In this document: one piece after another, positions 9,744-20,700 of the stretch | How the letters are laid out: each line of letters begins with the position of its first letter | Position numbering within the stretch: position 1 is the stretch's first letter | Assembly: GCA_964016885.1 (NCBI GenBank) | Contig: OZ024748.1 | Location: forward strand, 29,043,848 to 29,107,847 | Direction: 5' to 3' | From: Eledone cirrhosa | Lineage: Eukaryota > Mollusca > Cephalopoda > Octopoda > Eledonidae | Length of the DNA: 64,000 nt | Translations under genes and position numbers: made by a program | The notes under the pieces: model-generated | Told to the model about the DNA's origin: nothing | What the model saw: only the letters and a program-made list of their open reading frames with translations | The model's database searches: none

Positions 9744-12700
9744 TTAGGTAAGGCGGGTCTTCTCTATTACTGAGTACCGCCAAAGGTCTCGGTCCAGTGA
9801 CATTGTCTTGGAGAGGTGTAAGCGTGTGAGGTCGGAAATTATCAGCTCGTCCCATGTTTTTCTGGGTCTGCCTACTCCGTGGCTACCGTCTATCTTTATT
9901 GCCCTGCACTTTGTTATACAGCTGTCGTCTTTCATGCGCATCACGTGACCGTACCAACGTAGCCTTCTCTCGAGTAAACAACATCTGATCCCTCTTATTT
10001 CTAATTTTTTCCTTAGTTCGTTTATGCTTTGCCGTTCACGTATATTACTATTGCACATCCAGCGGAGCATGCAAGCTTCGTTCCTCTCTAGTCTGCGTAT
10101 ATCCTCTGCACACAATGCCCAGGTCTCACTGCCATGCAGCATTGCTGTTCGTATGCAGGCATCGTATAACCTGCCTTTCATTTTTAGGGAGAACCCTCTA
10201 GCGGCTAATAGTGGTATAAGCTCTCTGAACTTTTTCCATCCAGTTCTGACTCTAGCTACTGTACTTTCAGAGCACCCTCCCCCACTGCTGATTTTGTCAC
10301 CCAGATAACGGAAGCTATCCACTATTTCTATAGAACCCTCTGCGCAGTTGAAGGAGCTAGTATTTTGTGGGCACTTGCTGCTACTTATTGCACCAGAGCA
10401 CCGGCCACATGTAAAATCTATGTTCTTAGTTAGCTTACCTGTGATCCCACTACATCTTTTATGCACCCATACTTTGCATTTGGGACATAAAATGGAGTTT
10501 CTACCTACGCCTTTCCTACACACTGAGCATGGCCATTTCCCCGATGGGACCGCCGCCTTATTTTCTTTCCTACAAACTAGAACTTTAGTCTTAGCCAGGT
10601 TAATTTTAAGGCCTTTTGATTCTAGGCCGTGCTTCCACGTTTGGAATTTCTTCTCTAGTTCGGTCATTGATTCAGCTATGAGCGTTAGATCATCTGCGTA
10701 TAGGAGTTCCCATGGGCAGCCGGTCTTGAACTCCTCTGTTATAGCCTGAAGGGCAATAATAAATAGTAGGGGGCTAAGTACAGAGCCCTGATGGACACCA
10801 ACTTTTACGCTAAACTCTTCACTATATTCGTTGTTAATTCTAACCTTACTGACTGTTTCTTTATACATGGCTTGTATAGCTCTCACAAGCCATTCGTCAA
10901 CACCTAGTTTTCTAAGAGACCACCAGATAATGGAACGGGGGACTCTGTCGAAGGCTTTCTCCAAGTCGACAAAAGCTAAGTATAGGGGTTTACTTTTAGC
11001 TAGGTACTTCTCCTGTAGTTGTCGTACAATGAAAAGAGCGTCTGTGGTACTTTTGCCTGACACAAACCCGAACTGCATTTCATCTAGATCAATTCTCTCT
11101 CTGATTAGTTGCGCTATTACTTTTTCCGTGACCTTCATGACCTGGTCGATTAATTTAATGCCTCTATAGTTACTCCTATCTAGGGCATCTCCTTTTCCCT
11201 TATAGCAGTTAACGATGATGCTGCTACGCCATTCCTTCGGAACAACCCCATTCTGTACGACTTGGTTAACTATCCGGGTGACCATGGTGTGTCCCACCGA
11301 ACCAGATGCCTTCAGCATCTCAGCAACTATTTCCGAAGGCCCAGCCGCCTTACCCGTCTTCATATCTTTGATTGCCTTACTTATTATACTACCTTCAACT
11401 AACACTGCTGGTCCCTCTATTGGATCGATCTGGGGGAGACTATCTTTCTCCCATTTGTTCTCCTCATTTAGAAGCCTTTCGTAGTGACACTTCCAAGCTA
11501 CCTTCTTATCAGCGTCGGTGATGGCAAGTATGCCATCATCGTTAAGTACACACTTCTCCCCGACAATATCACGGTTTTCCTTGACACATTGCCTGGCAAT
11601 CCTGAACACCTCACGTTTTTGGTCCTCACGTTGTAGAACATGCTTGAACTTTCTTTCCTCTGCTTCCCTTCTTGCGAAGTACACTTGTCTCCTAGCTTCC
11701 CTCCTGGCCACTTGATAGTCTTCTCTACTTCCCCCATCCCGCCATACTTTCCAAGCCTGCTTTTTGGCCTTAATTGACTCCTCCACCTTACTGTTCCACC
11801 ACCATGTTACTCTCCTCCTACCTACAGGCCTGCTCCAGCCACAGACTTCGTCTGCCGCCGTCAGCAGGTTTGCTCTCAGGAATTCCCACTGTTCCTCTAT
11901 ATTATACGACTCTAATTGCTCTTCCTTACTGTCGAAAGCGTCAAGTAATTTGCTTTGAAATTTATTTCTGGCTATGGGGTCCTTTAGCTTCCATATTTTT
12001 CTCCTGAGGATAGTCCTCTTTCGCTGTCTAGTACGTCTCGTCCTGACTATGAGGTCGCTAATTATCAGTCTATGTTGGGAGGTGAATTCTTCATGGGGGT
12101 GGGATTTAGTGTTAACAACAGACACTCTGTCACGTCTTCTGGTAAGGATATAATCTACCTGGCTTGTGTGTTCCCCCGACCTATAGGTGATCAAGTGATT
12201 GTCTCGTTTTTTGTAGTTAGTGTTACAGATAGTTAAGTTATTTGCGTCGCAGAATTCCAGGATTCTGGAGCCTTCCTCATTTCTAGTACCGAACCCATAG
12301 CCTCCATGGATTCCGTCATAGCCGTCACAATGTTGTCCAACGTGACCATTTAGGTCGCCTGCAATAACTATATAGTCACTGTCGGTTATTTGGGAGGTAG
12401 CGAGCATCAGTGTCTCGTAGAATCTGTCTTTTATAGCGCGGGGCTGTCCGGATTGGGGTGCGTACGCAGATATTACTGTCACCGTAGTTTTATTGAGGAC
12501 AAGTCTTATTTTAATTATTCTGTCGTTCACTCTATTTACGTCTATTATCTTATCTGCCCACTTTTCTGCTACCATGATTCCTACCCCACCCAACCCATTG
12601 TCATTTCCCACCCAGAAAAGCTTATAGCATCGCTCTTTACCCACGATGAATCTAGCCGACCCTCCCCTCCACCTGGTCTCTTGAATACAACAAACATCGA

Positions 12701-12977
12701 CCTCCTTACGTTCAAGCATTTCTACAACCTCGTTCGAGCGACCCTTTAAGGTGCCTACATTCATGGTACCAACTCTGAAGTTTTGGATTGCGTTTGGAGG
12801 GTGGGAGCGGTGGGGCGCGGGGGGGGATGGGGTTATGTTAGCCATCCTGGGCCGAAACAAGGAGGAGTGCTTGCATTCTCGTCCACGAGGTGAATTTGGC
12901 TTTATCTTTGGCATTGTCGCTGAGCGTCCACATTTTTCTCTCTTCAACTCTCCAGAATTCCGTAGTCCATCCATCAT
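9744..12977 (-). CDS. LINE ORF2: endonuclease, reverse transcriptase, PHD-type zinc finger
   Basis: Intact ~1077-codon ORF from the first ATG at 12975-12977. It would nick target DNA and copy its own RNA. The N-terminus carries an exonuclease-endonuclease-phosphatase domain: VGTMNVGTLKGRSNEVVEML, CIQETRW (catalytic Glu, ~res 100), AGDLNGHVGQH (~210), QVDYILTRRR, then SQHR where SDH is usual. The RT domain has MQFGFVSGKSTTDA, FVDLEKAFDRVP (motif A, ~675), GVHQGSVLSPLLF (motif B) and YADD (motif C, ~763). At about residues 819-864 lies a cysteine/histidine module CSVC..CPKCKVWVHKRC..CGRC with C4HC3 spacing (2-10-2-4-2-14-2) and the tryptophan two residues before the histidine, which is the PHD-finger layout. 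[12 protein letters not shown] block and GRPRKTWDE close the protein. No stop or frameshift seen, so this copy could be active or recently active. Confidence 0.9.
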   Translation of the reverse strand: MMDGLRNSGELKREKCGRSATMPKIKPNSPRGRECKHSSLFRPRMANITPSPPAPHRSHPPNAIQNFRVGTMNVGTLKGRSNEVVEMLERKEVDVCCIQETRWRGGSARFIVGKERCYKLFWVGNDNGLGGVGIMVAEKWADKIIDVNRVNDRIIKIRLVLNKTTVTVISAYAPQSGQPRAIKDRFYETLMLATSQITDSDYIVIAGDLNGHVGQHCDGYDGIHGGYGFGTRNEEGSRILEFCDANNLTICNTNYKKRDNHLITYRSGEHTSQVDYILTRRRDRVSVVNTKSHPHEEFTSQHRLIISDLIVRTRRTRQRKRTILRRKIWKLKDPIARNKFQSKLLDAFDSKEEQLESYNIEEQWEFLRANLLTAADEVCGWSRPVGRRRVTWWWNSKVEESIKAKKQAWKVWRDGGSREDYQVARREARRQVYFARREAEERKFKHVLQREDQKREVFRIARQCVKENRDIVGEKCVLNDDGILAITDADKKVAWKCHYERLLNEENKWEKDSLPQIDPIEGPAVLVEGSIISKAIKDMKTGKAAGPSEIVAEMLKASGSVGHTMVTRIVNQVVQNGVVPKEWRSSIIVNCYKGKGDALDRSNYRGIKLIDQVMKVTEKVIAQLIRERIDLDEMQFGFVSGKSTTDALFIVRQLQEKYLAKSKPLYLAFVDLEKAFDRVPRSIIWWSLRKLGVDEWLVRAIQAMYKETVSKVRINNEYSEEFSVKVGVHQGSVLSPLLFIIALQAITEEFKTGCPWELLYADDLTLIAESMTELEKKFQTWKHGLESKGLKINLAKTKVLVCRKENKAAVPSGKWPCSVCRKGVGRNSILCPKCKVWVHKRCSGITGKLTKNIDFTCGRCSGAISSSKCPQNTSSFNCAEGSIEIVDSFRYLGDKISSGGGCSESTVARVRTGWKKFRELIPLLAARGFSLKMKGRLYDACIRTAMLHGSETWALCAEDIRRLERNEACMLRWMCNSNIRERQSINELRKKLEIRGIRCCLLERRLRWYGHVMRMKDDSCITKCRAIKIDGSHGVGRPRKTWDELIISDLTRLHLSKTMSLDRDLWRYSVIEKTRLT

Positions 12978-13015
12978 ATCGAAAAGCAACCAGTTAAGCG
13001 ATAGTATGGGCCTCT

Positions 13016-13229
13016 GACTTATGATTGGTCCACGTAATAATGGTGGTGCGTGGGGGCGGGAGGGAGGGATGATGGGTTGTTAGCGAGAATGTAAGGATTA
13101 AGATAAGATCGCCGTATTTTGGGCATGATTTAACAATAAACGAAAATACAAGATTTGTTTTGTTTAAGAAATTACGATAGAGAAAATGCGGTGGTAGGGG
13201 AAGTATGATTTTTAGAGAAAAGAAAAATA
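13016..13229. other. Intron or flank sequence, no gene seen
   Basis: Low-information AT-rich DNA with a G-rich patch at 13045-13075. Nothing recognisable. Confidence 0.4.
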
Positions 13230-14275
13230 TATATTTATATATATATATATGTATGTATGTATATTCACATATATATACAGTTTGATATATATATATACAT
13301 ATATATATATACAGCTTGATATATATATATATACACATATATATACAGCTTGATGCTCTTCCTAACACCAACCACGTTTACAGTGTGGAACTGGATGGCC
13401 CGTTATGAGGAGGGTCTGGCCAGTTGACCACGCCATGCTCTGCTTACATTAGAACTATAATTTGGGACCTATTTGGTCACTATTTGGCCACTATTTGGGA
13501 GGTTGGGCCAGTTGTTCGCGCCAAATCTTGCTCATAAAGGAGCCATGTTATCAGGTGGTCCTGATATGTTTGTTAATGATGAAACCCACTCCATGTTTGT
13601 GTTTGGTGTCACTACGATTTGTGGCTTTCATCTGCAGTTGTCTCACTAAATCCAGTCCATCTGACTTCAGCCAACCCTAAGATATCGCGTGTGTATCTGG
13701 CAAGCCATTGGTGTTCTGGGCCTCGACCGATCTGGCATCTTATTTGACTGTTTGTGTATTATGGTATTTCAGTGGACTTTAGAATGCTTGGCAGTGCCCA
13801 TTTTCTCTCCAACCTTCAAGTCCTTCATTAAGTTTAGCCTGCCAGCAGAAGCAGTTTCCAGGGTGTAGCTGGAAAATATTTTCAAAGCCAAAAATGAGAG
13901 TAGGGTGAAAGCGAGTGTACCCGTCCATCCCTAAAGATGTGCTACCGGACATCAAGGTACTCTCTCTACACCCAAGTAACTATATAGATTTTCAATAGAT
14001 ATAGTGCTCTCTTACCACTTATTGAATATTTTGCTACACACACATCTTCCTTCAGCTGTCTTTTATATACTTCTCTCAATACAGCCCTCTCTTAATCCTG
14101 TTTCTTCCTTCACCCTTATTTCTTTCCCTATCCCCGCCTCTCTCTACTGTTTTCGATACTCTCCTCTTTACACAATTATTACTACTCTATTCTAAATTGT
14201 TCATCATTTTCATATTTGTGATTTATTTGAAAATATAATCTTTTTTGTGTTCCTGTTAGTTGGTGGACCTGACCA
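13230..14275 (+). pseudogene. Duplicated 3' intron plus first bases of the SAFB-like last exon
   Basis: A copy of positions ~45-1055, including the TA tract, the whole intron 3' part and the acceptor tcctgttag at 14251-14259. Only about 15 exon bases follow (ttggtggacctgacc) before an abrupt switch to LINE RT sequence at 14276. Shared details (duplicated gcttgat units beside TA repeats) make it closer to copy 1 than to copy 2. It is an orphan splice acceptor inside copy 2's intron. Confidence 0.8.
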
Positions 14276-14605
14276 AAACTGACATGCGCAGCTGGGTTAG
14301 AAGTGGTATCACGACTGACAGTTGTAAAATCAGTTGGCTGGAATTTGCAGATGACATGGTGTTACTTAACTCCAAAATTCCTAAAATTCATAAAATTCCT
14401 AAAATTCCTAAAATTCCAAAAATCCCCAGCGCAAGAGACATACAGATACATATATATATATATATATATATATTGATGTACAGTGGAGTGACATATATTA
14501 TTATATACTATAAAAATCAAAATTCCAAAATTCCAAAGTTCCAAAATTCCAAAATTCCAAAGTTCCAAAATTCCAAAATTCCTAAAATTCCAAAAAAATT
14601 CAAAT
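14276..14605 (+). repeat. Duplicate of the 8108-8470 LINE/AAAATTCC segment
   Basis: Positions 14276-14375 repeat 8108-8205 almost exactly (actgacatgcgcagctggg..., LEFADDMVLL). Expanded AAAATTCC repeats follow (14376-14425 and 14518-14600), enclosing the same 'gcaagagacatacagataca' and TA tract seen at 8333-8400. Confidence 0.85.
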
Positions 14606-14607
14606 AT

Positions 14608-14832
14608 ATATATCGACAGTCGATCGACATTTGTCAAATCGGGCCGAGGAAACAATGTTTCCGTTGGTCTTTCCAATTGCTAGTACTCTTTAGCGGTCGC
14701 AACTCCAGGTAGAAGGAGCAATGTGAAATAAAGTGTCTTGCTCCTCAAGGACATAACGCATCGCCCAGTCCGGGAATCGAACTCACAACCTCACGATTAG
14801 GAATCCAATTCTCTAACCACTCAGCCACATGT
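14608..14832 (-). mobile_element. tRNA-derived SINE (family B), minus strand
   Basis: On the minus strand it starts catgtggctgagtggttaga, with a box B-like ggttgtgagttcgattcccg, then ccttgaggagcaagacactt and a 3' body ending atttgacaaatgtcgatcga. The second copy is at 33395-33618. Confidence 0.8.
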
Positions 14833-14869
14833 ATGTATATATGTATATATATATATATATATATGTATG

Positions 14870-14902
<33 letters not shown>

Positions 14903-14922
14903 GTATATAAGTATGTATGTAT
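14833..14922. repeat. (TATG)n/(TA)n microsatellite
   Basis: TATG/TA tract between the SINE head and the T-rich satellite. Confidence 0.9.
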
Positions 14923-17900
14923 AAATTTTTCATTTTTTCGATTTTTCGATTTATTTCGATTTTTTCGATTTTTTAATTTTTTTATTTGTTCATTTTTTCG
15001 ATTTTTCGATTTTTTTCGATTTTTCGGTTTTTGTCGAATTTTTCGATTTTTTTCATTGTTTCATTTTTTCATTTTTTCGATTTTTCGATTTTTTTCGATT
15101 TGTTCATTGTTTCACTTTTTCATTTATTCGATTTTTCGATTTTTTTCGTCTTTTTCGATTTTTTCATTTTTCGTTTTTTAATTTTTTGGATTTTTTTCGA
15201 TTTTTCGATTTCTTCATTTTTTCATTTTATCGTTTTTTCTATTTTTTTCGATTTTTCATTATTTTATTTTTCATTTTTTCGATTTCTTTCGAATTTTTTC
15301 GATATTTTTCGACTTTTTGATTTTTAATTTTTTTATTTTTTCGATTTTTCGATTTTTTTCAATTTTATCAATTTTTATCGATTTTTTCATTATTTTATAT
15401 TTTCATTTTTTCGATTTTTAAATTTTTTTCGATTTTTTCATTTTTCAATTTTTTTCAATTTTTTCGATTTTTTTCGATTTTTTCATTTTTTAAATATTTT
15501 TTTCATTTTTTCGATTTTTCGATTTCTTTCGATTTTGTTACGATATTTTTCGATTTTTTCGATCTTTATCGATTTTTTCGACTTTAATTTTTTTCGATTT
15601 TTTTATTTGTTCATTTTTAAATTTTTTCGATTTTTCGATTTTTTTCGATTTTTCATTATTTCATTTTTTCATTTTTTCGATTTTTCGATTTTTTTCAATT
15701 TTATCAATTTTTATCGATTTTTACATTATTTCATTTTTTCGATTTTTTCGATATTTTCATTGTTTAATTTGTTTATTTTTTCATTTTTTCGATTTTTCGA
15801 TTATTTTTCATTTTTTTAATTTATTCGATTTTTTCGATTTTTTTCATTTTTTAAATTTTTTATTTTTTCATTTTTTCTATTTTTCGATTTTTTTATTATT
15901 TCATTTTTTCATTTTTTTTATTTTTCGATTTTGTTCGATTTTTTCGATTCTTTTAGATTTTTTCAATTATTTTAATTTTTTATTTTTTCATTTTTTCAAT
16001 TTCTTTCGATTTTTTCATTTTTAAAATTGTTCATTTTTTCATTTTTTCGATTTTTCGATTTTTTTTTTCGATTTTTTTCTATTTTTTCATTTTATAATTT
16101 TTTCGATTTTTCGATTTTTTTCGATTTTCATTATTTCATTTTTTCATTTTTTCGATTTCTTTCGATTTTTTTCGATTTTTTTCGATTTTTGAAATTTTTG
16201 AAATTTTTGCGATTTTTCGATTTTTTCAATTTTTTCGATATTTTCATAATTTTTAATTTGTTTATTTTTTCATTTTTTCGATTTTTCGATTATTTTTGAT
16301 TTTTTCATTGTTTCATTTTTTTATTTTTTCGATTTTTCGATTTTTTCGATTTGTTCATTTTTTAATTGTTTCGATTTTTTTTGGTTTTTTTCGATTTGTT
16401 CATTTTTTCATTTTTTTCATTTTTTCGATTTTTTTCGATTTTTTCATTTTTTAATTTTTTCTATTTTTCGGTTTTTTTATTGTTTCATTTTTTCATTTTT
16501 TTGATTTTTCGATTTTGTTCGATTCTTTTAGATCTTTTCAATTATTTTAATTTTTTATTTTTTTATTTTTTCGATTTTTCGATTTTTTTCGACTTTTTCG
16601 ATTTTTTCGTTTTTTCATTTTTTCATTTTTTCATTTTTTTCGATTTCTTTCGATTTTTTCATTTTTCAAATTGTTCATTTTTTCATTTTTTCGATTTTTC
16701 GATTTTTTTTTCGATTTTTTTCGATTTTTTCATTTTATAATTTTTTCGATTTTTCGATTTTTTTCGATTTTATCAATTTTTATCGATTTTTTCATTATTT
16801 AATTTTTTCATTTTTCCGATTTTTCGATTTTTTGCGATTTTTTCATTGTTTCATTTTTGAATTTTTTGCGATTTTATCGAATTTTTCATTTTTTCATTTT
16901 TTCGATATTTCGATTTTTATCGATTTTTTCGATTTGGCATTGTTTCATTTTTTCAATTTTTCATTTTGTCATTGATTCATTTTTTTATTGTTTCGATATT
17001 TCGATTTTTTTCGATTTTATCAATTTTTATCGATTTTTTCATTATTTCATTTTTTCATTTTTCGATTTTTCATATTTCGATTTTTGTCGATTTTTTCGAT
17101 TTTTCATTGTTTCATTTTTTCAATTTTTCATTTTGTCATTTTTAAATTTTTTAATTTTTTCGATTTTTCCATTTTTTCATTATTTCGATTTTTGGATTTT
17201 TTTCTATTTTTTTTGATTTTTTTCTATTTTTTTTGATTTTTTTCATTTTGAAAATTTTTAATTTTTTAATTTTTTCGATTTTTTGATGTCTTTCGATTTT
17301 TTCATTTTTTCCTTTTCTAATTTTTTCGATTTTTTTCGATTTTTTTCGATTTTTTCATTTTTTAAATTTGTTTATTTTTTCATTTTTTCGATTTTTCGAT
17401 TTCTTTCGATTTTGTTTCGATCTTTTTCGATTTGTTCATTTTTTTAATTTAAAATTTTTTCATTTTTTCGATTTTTCGATTTTTTTCAATTTTATCAATT
17501 TTTATCGATTTTTTCATTATTTTATATTTAAATTTTTTCGATTTTTTTCGATTTTTTTCATTTTTTCGATTTTTTGATTTTTTTCTATTTTCTCATTTTT
17601 TCAATTTTTAAATTTTTTCGATTTTTTTCGATTTTTTTATTTTTTTTATTTTTTATTTTTTCCTTGTTTTCGATTTTTCGATTTCTTTCGATTTTTTGAT
17701 TTTTGAAATTTTTCATTTTTTTCATTTTTTCGATTTTTTGATTTTTTTCGATTTTTTCATTTTTTCATTTTTTCGATTTTATTCGATTTTTTCATTTTTT
17801 TAATTTTTTATTTTTTCATTTTTTCGATTTTTCGATTTCTTTCGATTTTGTTTCGATATTTTTCGATTTTTTTCGATCTTTATCGATTTTTTCGACTTTT

Positions 17901-18062
17901 TGATTTTTTTCGATTTTTTCATTTTTTCATTTTTTCGATTTTTAGATTTTTTTCGATTTTTCATTATTTTATTTTTTCATTTTTTCGATTTCTTTCGATT
18001 TTTTTCGATTTTTTTCGATATTTTCATTTTATAAATTTTTCATTTTTTCATTTTTTCGTTTA
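14923..18062. repeat. ~3.1-kb T-rich satellite (TTTTTCGA / TTTTTCAT units)
   Basis: An uninterrupted array of T-tracts (4-8 T) separated by CGA, CAT, CAA or TAA, giving a basic period of about 8-10 bp with irregular higher-order repeats. All the T is on the + strand. CpG is frequent because CGA is a main spacer. Predicted frames read as F/I/R/D/S strings (FFRFFDFF) and are artefacts. It is intronic relative to copy 2. Confidence 0.95.
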
Positions 18063-18792
18063 CAACGAATTTTTTATTAGAAAATAATGAACGAAGTATG
18101 CTCTAATGGACGTGTAATGTTAGTGTGCATGAGTGACATAACATAAGCAAACTGAAGGGAAAACTTGGCATTAGAGGAATTGGAAGTAGTGTGCAAGAGA
18201 GAAGATTGCATTGGTATGAACATGTGATGCACATGGAAGATAGCAGCTGTATAAAGAAATGCAGTGAAACCCCAGGGGCTGGGACCTGTAGAAGAGGCAG
18301 ACCCAGGAAGACATGGGATGATATTGTGAAGCCTGACTTTGAAAAAAACTAAACTTCACAACAGAAATGACTAAAGACCATGAGGGCTGATGCCCTGCTC
18401 CCCCTGTGAAGTGGTTGGTGATAGCATGGGCATTCAGTTGTGGTGGGCTTGCCTAACAAAGGGTCGGGAGAACCCTTCAGGCAACCTTTCTAGTGTTGAT
18501 GAGCTACACAGTCAATACACCCAATACATGCTGTAAAGTGGTTGGTGATAGAAAAAGCATCTAGCCATAGGAATCTTGCCAAACAAAGGGTTGGGAGGAC
18601 CCTCAGTTGTTTCAAAGACATGACAACCCCTCCTGTGCACTCAGTGAAATGTGAGATCATACTTAAGCGCTACTCAGATCCCTGGCATGCCTGGGAGATC
18701 AGTGGCTCCGTTTCAGTACTGACTTGATATGTGTGGACCCTTCCAACCCTTGCTAGCATGGAAAGCAGATGTTAAAATGATGATGATGAATT
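18063..18792 (+). mobile_element. LINE 3' end fragment
   Basis: Starts in the conserved C-terminal block of the PHD-type LINE family (on the + strand: a gaacgaagtatgctct region, then GIGSSVQERRLHWYEHVMH-like, and CKRGRPRKTWDD-like sequence near 18290-18320). It continues through a 3' UTR with two copies of 'gtggttggtgatag' (18411 and 18539), and ends in 'cccttgctagcatggaaagc' and GATGATGA at 18777-18790. Stops present. Confidence 0.75.
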
Positions 18793-19479
18793 ATTAGTCA
18801 TATTCCCAACACAAACAGCTGTCTAGTGTGTGTGTGTAGTTATTTATTCCACACATGGTTAACATCTCCTTCTGAGTAGTTTTACTTAATTTTTTTTTAG
18901 ATATATTTTATATCACACATTTTGTGAACAATGTTGTTGTTGGTGGTAGGCTTCCAAAGAGCCAATTATTGGTTCACTGAATTCCAAATGGCAAGGGTTG
19001 AGTATCAGTGAAGCAGTTTTATCATCGACATACATCAGCAAAAGATATACACATATACCTGTATGAAGGGCTTCTACTCAGTTTCTGTCTGCCAAATTTC
19101 ATTCACATGGTATTGATCAATACAAGGCCCATATTAAAAGTGCCAGGCATTCATTCACATGGCATTGATGAACACAAGCCTCATAGTAGATAGAAGACAC
19201 TTGCCCAAGATGCCATACAACTGATTCAAACATGCAACCCCTCAGTTAAAAAGGAAACTTAACCATACAGTCATACCAGTACCTGTGTTTAAAATATATA
19301 TAGTGTTTTAACCTACAATATCCTTTTAATGATATTTAGACTTACTGTGTTGTTATTTTAATTCAAAATATATTTTAAATTTGTTAAAGAAAACAAACTT
19401 AAAACCATTAGTGTTGTTGGTGTTGATGATGATGTTCACTGTTTGACTGTATACATACCAAAGTAATATTTCATTTATA
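18793..19479 (+). other. Intron sequence with a small internal repeat
   Basis: No gene seen. Two similar segments, each containing 'attcacatgg(c/t)attgat(c/g)aacacaa'-like words, lie at about 19098-19130 and 19150-19180. Confidence 0.4.
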
Positions 19480-20145
19480 AAATTTAGTTTCTATTTTTTC
19501 TCCATCAGGTTATTTGTGCCAATGTAGTGACAAATACGCCCAAGCCACGAAAATTCAAACAAACACAGTCTGCCGGTAAAGTCATGGTGACTGTGTTTTG
19601 GGACCGGAAGGGGGTTTTGTTGGTCAACTTTATGCCTGCTGGGACCACAATAAACGCTAACAGGTACTGTGAAACACTGAAAAAACTCAGAAGGGCAATT
19701 CAGAACCGGAGAAGAGGAATGTTGAGCAAGGGCGTAAGCATTCTCCATGACAACGCTCGCCCACACGTTGCCCGTCAAACCGTCGCTCTCCTGCAAAACT
19801 TTGGTTGGAACATCATCACCCACCCTCCCTGTAGTCCGGACTTGGCACCCAGTGACTACCACCTGTTCCCTAAGTTGAAAGAACATTTTGCCTGAAGGCA
19901 ATTCTGCTCCGATGAAGAGGTGAAAGATGAGGTTCAACACTTCCTGGAGTACATGGCGGCGAACTGGACATGGGCATACAAAAACTGCCACAGCATCTAC
20001 AAAGATGCATCGACCGAAATGGCGATTAGGTATAAAAATAAATAATTGTTCAACCTTTAAAATGATGTAAATATTATAGAAAATAAATGGTTGTTTGTAT
20101 TTCTAAAAAAAAGGAGACCTTACTTTTGGGATTGCCCTCGTATAA
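19480..20145 (+). pseudogene. Mariner-like transposase, 3' half
   Basis: A frame from about 19527 to a stop at 19893 encodes a mariner transposase C-terminal half: AGKVMVTVFWDRKGVLLVNF, INANRYCETLKKLRRAI, SILHDNARPHVA (second catalytic Asp), then THPPCSPDLAPSDYHLFPKL (third Asp, 34 residues on, the DD34D spacing). After the TGA the frame continues FCSDEEVKDEVQHFL to ~20040. The first catalytic Asp and N-terminal domain are missing. It ends in 'aaggagaccttacttttggg', probably the terminal repeat. Confidence 0.85.
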
Positions 20146-20156
20146 ACTGATAATGT

Positions 20157-20700
20157 TTCATCATCATCATCACTGTTTAACATCTGTATTTCCAAGCTTG
20201 CATGGATTAGAAGAGTCGTCCATGTTATGAAACAAGTTTTGCTAGTTGACCATGCAGTACCTTGTTCAAATGGAACTGTATTTTGGCTGGGTTTTTACAG
20301 CTGGATGCCCTTCCTAGCACAAACTGTGTTGACTGTGGAACTGGATGGTCCCATTATGAGGAGGGTCTGGCCAATTGGCCACGCCGTACCCTGCTCATAG
20401 AGGAACTGTATTTTGGAAGCTGAATGGCCGTGTTAGGAGGTTCTGGCTAGTTGGCTGCACTGTACGCTGCTCATAGTGGAACCGTGCAACTGAGTGGTTC
20501 CGTTATTAAGAGTGTCTAGCCAGTTGGCCACGCCATATGGTGCTGATAGCAAAACCATATTTTGGAAGCTAGGTGGGCACATTATGAGGAAGGTCTAGCC
20601 AGTTGGCTACACTGAACTTTGTTCATAGTTGGACCTGTGTTTTGGCTGGGTTTTTATGACTGCTGGATGCTTTACCAACACCAATCATCTTTGCTGAGTA
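20157..20700 (-). mobile_element. LINE 3' UTR/tail fragment, minus strand
   Basis: Begins (TCATCA)n then ctgtttaacatctgtatttc and cttgcatggattag, the reverse of the standard LINE/SINE tail. Four imperfect units of 'aggagggtctggccaattgg...' style sequence follow, to 20640. Non-coding. Confidence 0.75.

Larger units (their letters stand above)
9236..13015 (-). mobile_element. Long LINE (craniofacial-development-protein-2-like ORF2), near full length
   Basis: Minus-strand element with its (ATGATG)n 3' tail at 9236-9255, a ~490-bp 3' UTR with a 112-bp tandem repeat, and one uninterrupted ORF (9744-12977). Upstream (right) sequence to ~13015 contains no second ORF of note. It sits between the TA tract at 8985 and the duplicated block starting at 13230. 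Confidence 0.85.

Noticed and set aside
10348..11169. Plus-strand frames within 9.7-13.0 kb
   Set aside because: Shadows of the intact minus-strand LINE ORF.
14867..18087. Long Phe/Arg/Asp-rich open frames in the T-rich array
   Set aside because: They are translations of a TTTTTCGA-type satellite, several frames are open at once, and no start or splice context fits.
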